A stretch of DNA of 64,000 bases from positions 124,001 to 188,000 of the forward strand of contig JAJFLB010000012.1 in NCBI GenBank assembly GCA_021772915.1. The letters are read 5' to 3'. The notes below the pieces were generated by a model. That model searched no databases, was not told where the DNA came from, and saw nothing but the letters and a program-made list of their open reading frames with translations. A program made the translations under genes and the position numbers. Source of the stretch: Gammaproteobacteria bacterium. GTDB lineage: Bacteria; Pseudomonadota; Gammaproteobacteria; Xanthomonadales; SZUA-36. Shown here one piece after another: positions 52,140 through 60,569 of this stretch (positions are counted from its first letter, which is position 1; every line of letters starts with the position of its first letter).

Positions 52140-52877
52140 ATGAAAGGCATAATTTTGGCGGCAGGCAGGGGAGAGCGCTTAGGCAGCTTGACTAAAAACC
52201 AACCAAAGTGCTTCACAAAAATACAAGGAAAACCGTTGATTCAATGGCAGTTGCAAGCATTACAATCAACAGGTATTAGTGATATTGCGGTTGTTACGGG
52301 TTTTCGGTCGGATTGCTTTAGCTATGATCTGACCTACTTTTTCAATGATCAGTGGGCCGTAAGCAATATGGTGACCTCCTTGCTGACCGCCTCAGCCTGG
52401 CTTGAAAAAGAAACCTGCATCGTCAGTTATAGTGACATTGTTTATTCCGCTGACGTGGTTCAGTCGCTTCAGGCAACCTCTGGTGATGTTGTGATCAGTT
52501 ACGACCCAAACTGGTTAGAGCTGTGGCAACTAAGATTCGAACATCCGCTGGATGATGCTGAAACGTTTCGCACCAGGCACGGCCGCTTGCTGGAGATTGG
52601 AGCACAACCCGAGTCAATAAATAATGTGGAGGGCCAATACATGGGTTTGTTGCGAATCACACCGGCGGGATGGCGACAAATGACTGATTGTTTGGCGACC
52701 TTGCCGGTTCGGACGCAGCAGCAGCTTGATCTGACTGGTTTGTTGAGCAGAATGGTCATGCAAGGCGTGAACATAAGGACGGTTCCGATCACAGACCGTT
52801 GGTTTGAAGTAGATACCGTGCGTGATTTAGCTTGCTATGAGGCCTTAGGCCGAGACGAATTTCCAAACTTCAATTGA
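52140..52877 (+). CDS. Nucleotidyltransferase; predicted CTP:phosphoglutamine cytidylyltransferase (Cj1416-like)
   Basis: MKGIILAAGRGERLGSLTKNQPKCFTKIQGKPLIQWQLQAL; IVSYSDIVY; start at internal Met of the 52065 ORF. Confidence 0.78.
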   Translation: MKGIILAAGRGERLGSLTKNQPKCFTKIQGKPLIQWQLQALQSTGISDIAVVTGFRSDCFSYDLTYFFNDQWAVSNMVTSLLTASAWLEKETCIVSYSDIVYSADVVQSLQATSGDVVISYDPNWLELWQLRFEHPLDDAETFRTRHGRLLEIGAQPESINNVEGQYMGLLRITPAGWRQMTDCLATLPVRTQQQLDLTGLLSRMVMQGVNIRTVPITDRWFEVDTVRDLACYEALGRDEFPNFN

Positions 52878-53249
52878 CTATTATTTTTAAGGAACACCCC
52901 TCTTTGATTAACATTCGGAAGCAACGCCTTATGCCCTCTAGAGTAGAAAACATTTTTAACGAAAACGCTCGCACCGATTATATGGCAGTCAGTTCCGATG
53001 TAATTTCCGTGCACGGCTCGGTATCCACAGGCGCACATTTGGCCGTATAACAACCGGTACTGGTAGTGTCCGGACGGCAGTAAATAGCACTACTTGGTGC
53101 CCTTAATAGCCAAGAGTGAATTGCGGAGCAAATCGCCATACACAGACACCAGCAAATCTGATGCCGCACGTCTCTTCCACATGACCGGCGATGCTTCGAT
53201 AGTTCTTGCTGCGGAGTTCAAGAAAGAAGCCGTCAAATAAGTTTTCTTT

Positions 53250-53495
53250 TTGAGAGAGCCATGGGTGTCGCAGCTCTCGTTGGGCTATGATCCTTTTTCG
53301 CACCCAGAGAACTTATCGCAACACTTGCTAGCAAAGCGCCGAGAGATGGGTTGGTCCATCAAAGAAGCCGCTCGGGCACTCGGTGTCGATCCAGGCACGT
53401 GGAGCAAATGGGAGCGTGGACAAACTATCCTTTACCGTCAACATCGTGAACTTGTAGCGAGGATAATCGACCTATCCGCTGGTGCCTTCGACTAG
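53250..53495 (+). CDS. Small XRE-type HTH protein or C-terminal HTH fragment
   Basis: LGYDPFSHPENLSQHLLAKRREMGWSIKEAARALGVDPGTWSKWERGQTILYRQHRELVARII; homologous to 42968-43168. Confidence 0.65.
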   Translation: MREPWVSQLSLGYDPFSHPENLSQHLLAKRREMGWSIKEAARALGVDPGTWSKWERGQTILYRQHRELVARIIDLSAGAFD

Positions 53496-53536
53496 CATCT
53501 CAGTAGTAATTAGGAAACAAAGTTATACGTCAAATT

Positions 53537-54439
53537 TTAATCGTATTGCAAACGAAACCCCTGCACCGTATCTCCTCCTTCCGTTTCCCCGAAGAAGCGG
53601 CTATCGGTGAAGTTACCTATTGGGATTCGAAATCCAGGCTTGTTAATAGGGTTGAGTCCGCCGGCAATTAGAACACAAAAAGGTTCATCAAATGCTTCAT
53701 CCAAATCGCAAAAAATGTCTCCGAATGGTGCTGAAACTTCAGGCGGATTAACTGGTTGCAGTACCTTGTACACAAGTTTTCCCTCATACCCACCACCGGA
53801 AGGTATGCGCCCTTGTTGAATCATGAAAACACCCGAAAACCAAGTCCAAGGTGCGTGTTCCTCTTCGCTGTACCTTTTGAACACCAGCGTCCACAGACTC
53901 ACGTATGGGTTATAAGACACCAGCGGTAAAAGATAGGGTGTTTGCTCAGCAAAAAAAGCTTTGCCTGCATCTCCGTACATAATCGGCACCATGAACTGCA
54001 CGGAGCCATCATTGAGGGTCACACGGGCATACGCACGCTGAAGAAACTCAATACGGATCGGTGGCAGCACTTCAGGCGCATTGGGCGCTTGGTAGGGACA
54101 ACCCAGACAGTTACCACCGGTAAACCGATTCGGCTCGACTTCCAGTTCCCACATAACACCGGGTTGTTCGCTGCGTATAAGACGATTGGTGATCAGCGTC
54201 CACTCAGGCTCACCTGTGACACCATAGCCAAAGTAATAACCGGCCATGATCCCATTCTGGAACTCCAGCGCAAGGCCGCTGCCGGATTGGTCTGGATTAT
54301 ACCAGTGACCCGGTTCCGGGTAAGGCACCTGGGTGAGTTCATCACAACCAACACAGGGGACATAAGGGCCTTCCTGCGCGAGAAGAGATGCTGCTGGCAA
54401 AGCCAGCAGCATCAGTGCAGAAAGCAGTTGTCTGATCAT
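53537..54439 (-). CDS. Secreted protein with GHWYNPDQSGSGL-type domain
   Basis: Signal peptide MIRQLLSALMLLALPAASLLAQ; PGHWYNPDQSGSGLALEFQNGIMAGYYFGY. Confidence 0.7.
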   Translation of the reverse strand: MIRQLLSALMLLALPAASLLAQEGPYVPCVGCDELTQVPYPEPGHWYNPDQSGSGLALEFQNGIMAGYYFGYGVTGEPEWTLITNRLIRSEQPGVMWELEVEPNRFTGGNCLGCPYQAPNAPEVLPPIRIEFLQRAYARVTLNDGSVQFMVPIMYGDAGKAFFAEQTPYLLPLVSYNPYVSLWTLVFKRYSEEEHAPWTWFSGVFMIQQGRIPSGGGYEGKLVYKVLQPVNPPEVSAPFGDIFCDLDEAFDEPFCVLIAGGLNPINKPGFRIPIGNFTDSRFFGETEGGDTVQGFRLQYD

Positions 54440-54447
54440 GTTAGTCT

Positions 54448-54861
54448 CTAGTTACAAAAATTGATAAAGGTAAGAGTTAACTGAGAACTTAATGTACCAC
54501 ACCCGCTACCATTACAGGCCCTGATTTTAATGTACTTGGTCGAATATCGAGAGACGTAAATAAGTGCAGCAGTGGGAGAACCAAAGTAATTGACTTCAGG
54601 GAATGAAAAATTGCTCCAGGATGAATAAAGAATCTGATAATGTTCTGCATTTGTTACTGAATTCCAGTTAACAAAACTCTGGCTACCGCATGCTTCTACA
54701 GAGATTCCGGTGGGTGTTCCAGGAGCAGAATGTGGGTAAGATTCGAAGTATTTGACGTAGAATGGCCAAATGGAACTACTGGGCACTATGATATAGGAGG
54801 CCCTATGCTTACATACCCCATATTTGAGGATCCAAACTGTGACTAAATCTTGAATAAACAA
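54448..54861 (-). CDS. Fibronectin type III-like domain protein, probably a truncated remnant
   Basis: PGTPTGISVEACGSQSFVNWNSVTNAEHYQILYSS...KYIKIRACNGSGCGTLSSQLTLTF; no signal peptide, N-terminus not domain-like. Confidence 0.55.
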   Translation of the reverse strand: MFIQDLVTVWILKYGVCKHRASYIIVPSSSIWPFYVKYFESYPHSAPGTPTGISVEACGSQSFVNWNSVTNAEHYQILYSSWSNFSFPEVNYFGSPTAALIYVSRYSTKYIKIRACNGSGCGTLSSQLTLTFINFCN

Positions 54862-54991
54862 AGAAAAAAAGCACTAGTCTTGCTGATATCAGCCTTTATG
54901 CTGCTATCATTTTTTATTCTTGTTTGGCAGCAGTGATCTGCGAATAACGCTGCACGCCCCGTGTCAGACTGGCAACGTCAACCAACCAGCT

Positions 54992-55109
54992 TGTCTGGCG
55001 GCATTAGAGTATTAGAACCACCTGATTCCATACCGAACTCAGCAGTGAAATGATACATCGCCGATGGTAGTGTGGGGTTTCCCATGCAAGAGTAGGTCAC
55101 TGCCAGGCA
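54992..55109 (+). rRNA. rrf: 5S ribosomal RNA (isolated)
   Basis: TGTCTGGCGGC...GAACCACCTGATTCCATACCGAACTCAG...CGCCGATGGTAGTGTGGGG...CCCATGCAAGAGTAGGTCA...GCCAGGCA; complementary ends. Confidence 0.93.
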
Positions 55110-55119
55110 TCAAATAAAA

Positions 55120-55150
55120 GAGCCTCGTCCTTTGGACGGGGCTTTTTTTT
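55120..55150 (+). terminator. Rho-independent terminator downstream of 5S
   Basis: GCCTCGTCC-TTT-GGACGGGGC followed by T8. Confidence 0.9.
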
Positions 55151-55263
55151 GGGTCGAAGAAAAGGCTGACAGAGTTCAAAGCAACTGGCCGACAAAGAAT
55201 TAGGATTTCGGCCGTTGTGCCCTGCAGGACCACGAACGAATACTTTCAGTATTTGTTCGTACC

Positions 55264-56713
55264 ATGGGATTACCTTCACACAATATTCACCTGGCAAAGC
55301 AAGACTCCGCAGGCGTTTATGTACGCCACCGGCCTGAGACGACCTTGCTTTATCAGATCGTACGGGAGTACTGGCCCGAGTTCCAGGCCGAGTTGACCAG
55401 TCATGGTAAGTACCTGCCAGGATACGTTGCCAAAGAATTTGATGAGTATCTGAAGTGCGGAAGACTTGAATATGGATTCCTGAGAGTACGGTGTGATTCT
55501 TGCCACGATGAGAAACTGGTCGCTTTCAGTTGCAAGAAACGGGGTTTCTGTCCCAGTTGTGGGGCACGTCGCATGGCGGATAGTGCTGCTCTGCTGGTAG
55601 ATGATATCCTGCCCCATCAAGCCATGCGCCAATGGGTTCTCAGCGTACCGTTTCCGCTGCGCTTCCTGTTTGCCAACGATCCCAAAGCCATGACCGGGGT
55701 ATTGGGCATTGTCTACCGCACCATCGCCACACATCTGACACACAAAGCGGGCTTTACAAAGCCTGTGGCACAAACGGGTGCTGTAACCTTGATCCAGCGC
55801 TTTGGCAGTGCGCTGAACCTGAATATTCATTTTCACATGCTGTTTCTGGATGGTGTTTACATTGACGCCAAGAATGGAACTTCACGGTTTCGTCGGGCTA
55901 AAGCCCCGGCCATTGATGAACTGACCAGGTTAACGCATACCATCGCACACCGTGTCGGCGGTTACCTTGAACGCAGAGGTCTGCTGGAACGTGATACCGG
56001 CAATGCCTATCTAAGCCATGAGGCTGTGGCCGTCTCGGATGAGGACCCATCAATTGACCTGCTCGGAAGCTCGATTACTTACCGCATTGCATTAGGTCCA
56101 CAGCAAGGTCGCAAGGTTATGACTTTGCAGACCTTGCCAGATTGTGGAGATGACCCGTTTACAACAAGGGTGGGAAATGTAGCTGGATTTTCACTGCACG
56201 CTGGGGTTGCCACCAAAGCCAATGAACGAGCGAAACTGGAACGCTTGTGCCGATATATTACAAGACCCGCGGTATCCACAAAGCGGGCGCAACGGCACGA
56301 CCCATGTGATATTCGAACCACTGGATTTTATTTCCAGGCTGGTTAGCTTGGTTCCCAAGCCTAGAGTAAACCTCACTCGATTTCATGGCGTGTTCGCGCC
56401 GAATAGTAAACATCGGGCTAAGGTAACACCGGCCAGACGGGGCAAACGTAAAATATCCAACTCAGCCGACCAAACCCCTGCCGAAAAACGGGCCTCAATG
56501 AGTTGGGCAAAACGATTGAAGCGTGTTTTCAACATAGACATTGAAACCTGCAGTGAATGCGGTGGTGACGTCAGAATCATCGCCAGTATTGAAGACCCGG
56601 CAGTTATTCAGAAAGTACTTGCCCACCTCGAAAACACTACAAGTACTGCAGCGACAGCGCTGCTGCCGGATTGCCGTGCATCACCCAGCCTGCCGGTAGG
56701 TATATTCGACTGA
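55264..56713 (+). mobile_element. IS91-family transposase, frameshifted/internally deleted
   Basis: N-term zinc-binding CDSCHDEKLVAFSCKKRGFCPSCGARRMADSAALLVDDILP; HFHMLFLDGVY; C-term GRNGTTHVIFEPLDFISRLVSLVPKPRVNLTRFHGVFAPNSKHR in another frame after ~56270. Confidence 0.9.
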
Positions 56714-57007
56714 AGAAACTTATCAACCATGACTCAGATTTGCTGGTCCCATTTTGGTAACGGTATGGCCACTCTCGTCCCGGGTTCCAGAATTGGAGAA
56801 AAACAAAGTGGCATCCGGCCAATATATTGATCTGAGCGCGCAATGTTGACCATTTTGCAGGCCATTTCAATTGAATGATGGGTGTGCGTTGCCGTTTTGT
56901 ACTTTGAGGTTTGAGTGAATATAGCGTTTATTTTGCTTATACTCTGCAAGGTCTGCCACATAAATTCTGATTTCTTCACTCATTGCTCTGTCTCCTTAGT
57001 CGCGATT

Positions 57008-57273
57008 GAGGTTCAAAAAGCGCTTTTTGCGCTGCGTATGAACCTCTGGCGGCGTTGCCGAAACGGCGGGGGTGAAAAAATCCAGAAAAATTGCGGAGGG
57101 TCTGCCCCGCGAAGCGGATCAGGCGGAAACCGTCATTATTCTTGATTTTGAGGGGATGCAATGCCCCTCAGCGCTTTTCCCAGAAGTCGGGGCTTTGCGG
57201 GGTGTCCCCGCTGGAAGGGGTGATGGAAAACGCCAGCATTGCGGCGGTTGCAATCAGGGGAAGGCATTCCCCT
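57008..57273. other. Cluster of short inverted repeats
   Basis: GAGGTTC(57008)...GAACCTC(57040); AAAAAGCGCTTTTT (57015-57028); TGAGGGG/CCCCTCA (57149-57170); GCGGGGtgtCCCCGC (57197-57211); AGGGGAAggcaTTCCCCT (57256-57273). Confidence 0.7.
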
Positions 57274-57294
57274 TCTGGGTGGTTTGTCTCGCTT

Positions 57295-57702
57295 TTAAAT
57301 GACCTTGATAGTCAGCGTTAAGTCATATTGGCCAATGATACTGTTCGGCCACATTTCTTTTGAAAGAGAGATGTTCTTGTTGCCATGGGTAACTTGGTCA
57401 TTCTTGCTTTCAGCAATCAATGCTTCCAAATTGGTGGAAATATTCTCTCCCAAAGATGCAGATAAAAGTGTTTCCGCTAAGGCAACAAATTTAGGCACAG
57501 TATCTTCGCTCTCTGGCAGATGCATGTAGAGTTTGAGTTTAAGAGATTTGGCAACAAACCGATCCCCTGAAACAGAGTAGGTTGCTGAGTTCGTTATAAC
57601 GTCATCGCTGAGATCAAAATGCTCTGATTGTGAATACCATTCCCCATTCCCAACGTTGTGGTAGTACCCCATTTTCAGCCCTTCTGTTTCCAAGAAGGTC
57701 AT
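57295..57702 (-). CDS. Hypothetical protein
   Basis: 135-aa ORF overlapping the start/stop of the upstream membrane protein gene by 4 nt. Confidence 0.6.
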   Translation of the reverse strand: MTFLETEGLKMGYYHNVGNGEWYSQSEHFDLSDDVITNSATYSVSGDRFVAKSLKLKLYMHLPESEDTVPKFVALAETLLSASLGENISTNLEALIAESKNDQVTHGNKNISLSKEMWPNSIIGQYDLTLTIKVI

Positions 57703-58556
57703 TGCCTCATAAGGGGACCAGCCCTCGACGGCTGGGATGGTCTTTGGATTCTTTTATATTTTATCAATCTCTTCAGAGACTTGATTGAGCGCTTAACATC
57801 GGACTTGCTGTCAAGTCGATTGTAGGTGGTTGTGCCAGCCCATCGATCTAAAAGTCTGGCCCGCAAGTGAAATCCAAGAAACGATTTCCATTTCGCATAT
57901 CTGAGAATTTCAGGGTCGGGGCAATCAAAGCCGATTCTGAGAAATACTCGTTCGTACGTCATGTACACGGAAAGCAGATAGACGAACGGCAAAAAAAGTA
58001 GTGACAGTAGAGGTGGCGTGTAGAAATCAACAAGCGTTTCCAAACTGGCAAAATCGGAAAAGCCCACGACAAGGTTGTAACCAGCAAACCCAAAAACATA
58101 TATGCCGAATGCGATGAGTATGCCGTTGATTAGCTTGGCGACGACTAAATGTTCTTCATCTTGTTCCGCCACAGCAAGCAATCCACCAAGAAAGATTCCG
58201 AGCGGTACAAGTATTAGCTCGCCGATCAAGTTGAAAGTATAAAACGTTAGGATAAACTCTAGGACGACTATCAGGCTGATATTGTCTTTTACCTCATTCC
58301 TGAAGTAGTGAGGGTCCTTAGATAGTTGGTCGGCGCGAAACACGGCCAAAATTCCAACAAAGAAAAACCACAGCAACGTAGCCTTGATTTGACTGAATCC
58401 AACTTTCCATAAGCCAACTTCATGCAGCACGTAGATCATGATTAAAATGTAGATCAGCATAAAGCCGTAAATTTTTCGCAAGGGTATGCTGAAAGCAGTG
58501 GTAAAGATCGAACGTAGGCTGGCGCGATACTTGTTTTGCCACAAAACCCAGGCCAA
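57699..58556 (-). CDS. Hypothetical multi-pass membrane protein
   Basis: 285 aa with several hydrophobic segments (IYGFMLIYILIMIYVLHEVGL, LIVVLEFILTFYTFNLIGELILVPLGIFLGGLLAV). Confidence 0.65.
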   Translation of the reverse strand: MAWVLWQNKYRASLRSIFTTAFSIPLRKIYGFMLIYILIMIYVLHEVGLWKVGFSQIKATLLWFFFVGILAVFRADQLSKDPHYFRNEVKDNISLIVVLEFILTFYTFNLIGELILVPLGIFLGGLLAVAEQDEEHLVVAKLINGILIAFGIYVFGFAGYNLVVGFSDFASLETLVDFYTPPLLSLLFLPFVYLLSVYMTYERVFLRIGFDCPDPEILRYAKWKSFLGFHLRARLLDRWAGTTTYNRLDSKSDVKRSIKSLKRLIKYKRIQRPSQPSRAGPLMRQ

Positions 58557-58937
58557 AAAAACTGCGGCCCAAATAGTAATGCCACCTCTCTGTTATTCAG
58601 GAGATCCAAGTTGCCGTTTTCCATTCATTGCTAATGTTTTGTTGTGCTGAGTTAATCCATTGATTTGTCATGTTCTGAGCAATGTCTTATTGGCAGTGTT
58701 TTCTGACCAACACGTTTACAAGATACGGTTTTCCCATTGGAATTTTTTCCATGATTTTGTCGATAGATTTTGCCTTTAAAACGCATTGAAAATTCGGAGT
58801 TGCCAAAGGGATTTTGTATTGCAGAGTATTTGTAAATCCTGAATCCAACCAACCGTTATCATCTTGCTCAGGAGAATCTTGCCTTTCGAAGTATGTCTTG
58901 CACTATGGAATGCTAATTTCGGTCGATGATTGGAGCT

Positions 58938-59011
58938 GCTCGATGAGCCAACTTAACAAGCCATTGACTCAATCACTCAAAGCCGACCAAATAGTTACGG
59001 GCTCATCGAGC
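58938..59011. repeat. Inverted repeat GCTCGATGAGCC ... GGCTCATCGAGC
   Basis: 12-bp perfect inverted repeat with 50-bp spacer (58938-58949 and 59000-59011). Confidence 0.8.
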
Positions 59012-59135
59012 TGCTCCCATCAGGCCCAGACGCAATGAACGTTACGAACAGGCCGAATGTATATACGCCGCCGGATCCAGCAATCAATATCTTGGCGAAC
59101 TGGGCGAGGCCATCTAAAGGCTATCATTCACTCGA

Positions 59136-60566
59136 TTACCTCAAACACTCCTGGGTGATCTGACTATAGTGAGATCTAAACCATAAATTTTCTTCGTTTA
59201 AAATTACGTCTTCGTAGGGATAATCGTTCACAAGAAGGCATTCATCTAACCCTAGAGAAATTACCAAGTTATATAACTCGGGGGTTTTTTGTAATGAGCC
59301 ACGGACCAAAGCCGACGTCGCATAAAACTGACTGTCGTTCGTGAGTTCCGTAGCCAGTTGAGGCGCTTCGAGAATAAAGCGCTTTAGCCATTCTGTTTTT
59401 CCCTTCATGATATTTTGAAGAAGCAATATTGATTGCAATGGCTTCGTATGTTCAAGGTCCAGTGACATTTCCCAGACCTCGTCATTATCTGGACTCAACA
59501 GTTCAGATTGAACATATAATGACTGGTACAAATCGCCTGCATCAACTGCACCAAACTCGAAAAGCGTGGCAAGTGATTTTCTTGAATCCCGTGCAATTGC
59601 GGTGCCCAATGGAGTCAATCCATTGGTGAACTTATAATTCACTAAGTCTCGATGCTCCTGCAATAAGTGTTTTACCGTCTTGGGAAGATCATGAAACACA
59701 GCAGCCTGCAACAAGGAAGCCGCTGTAGGAAAGTTTAGCGATCCATTTCCACGCTGTATGAACAATCTCGCAACTTCGTCATTGCGACTTCTGATCGCGA
59801 AGTCAACCAAAAGATAATTCAGTTGAAGCGAAGATTCACTGAGTGCGCGGTCGCTAAGTTCACTTGCCTCCTCGTCATTACGAAGCCTAGCTATGTTGCA
59901 GTAAAGGACAGTGGCATTTTCACAATTTGTCGACGCTTGCAACTCAAACTCAACTTGTAAATCGAGCAACCTCTCACCACCTATTTCTTTGATTCTTTCA
60001 ATGGCGACCTGCAGTTTTTCGGAGAACGGCAATACCTCAGTTTTGTCATTGAACAAATCAATCGTGGAGTCTAGTGGCACGCTCGTAAAAACAAAGTATC
60101 TTTGTCCTGCTTGAATTGAGGTGGATTCCCTGAATCTTATTAATGATCTATCAACAATCTGATCCCGCGTTGGCGCGCCATTCACGTTACTCAGGTCGGA
60201 TTTACTTGATAGATTGTTACGAGATAACTCGAATACGGAAGTACCGTCTGAATAATTGAACTTTGAGATCGGTACGGAAGCCCTGGCTAACTTGCCTGGC
60301 TCCAAATCGCAATCATCCCCTTTTATGCATGCCAGTAAATCGATTTCCACATCTTGAGTATAACCGTGGATACCCTGTGGCCAAGAAGCTCGCGCAAGAT
60401 CCTGGATTTCGATTATGAATATGCCTTCATAATGTTGGTAAGACTTTATCGTACTCCTGAGGAAATCATCTTGCCCTCCTTCCAACACTTCCTTAATTTG
60501 AACTTCAACAGCTCGAAGTTCGTTTGCAGCTGTGAATAGCATTAATGTGAGCAATAAACGAAACAT
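59136..60566 (-). CDS. Secreted ankyrin-repeat-like protein
   Basis: N-terminal signal-like MFRLLLTLMLFTAANELRA; ankyrin-like FPTAASLLQAAVFHDLPKTVKHLLQEHRDLVNYKFTNGLTPLGTAIARDSRKSLATLFEFGA. Confidence 0.6.
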   Translation of the reverse strand: MFRLLLTLMLFTAANELRAVEVQIKEVLEGGQDDFLRSTIKSYQHYEGIFIIEIQDLARASWPQGIHGYTQDVEIDLLACIKGDDCDLEPGKLARASVPISKFNYSDGTSVFELSRNNLSSKSDLSNVNGAPTRDQIVDRSLIRFRESTSIQAGQRYFVFTSVPLDSTIDLFNDKTEVLPFSEKLQVAIERIKEIGGERLLDLQVEFELQASTNCENATVLYCNIARLRNDEEASELSDRALSESSLQLNYLLVDFAIRSRNDEVARLFIQRGNGSLNFPTAASLLQAAVFHDLPKTVKHLLQEHRDLVNYKFTNGLTPLGTAIARDSRKSLATLFEFGAVDAGDLYQSLYVQSELLSPDNDEVWEMSLDLEHTKPLQSILLLQNIMKGKTEWLKRFILEAPQLATELTNDSQFYATSALVRGSLQKTPELYNLVISLGLDECLLVNDYPYEDVILNEENLWFRSHYSQITQECLR

Positions 60567-60569
60567 AAC

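Noticed and set aside
52931-53050. 39-aa ORF MPSRVENIFNENARTDYMAVSSDVISVHGSVSTGAHLAV downstream of the nucleotidyltransferase
   Set aside because: Too short, no homology recognised; could be a remnant but cannot be supported.
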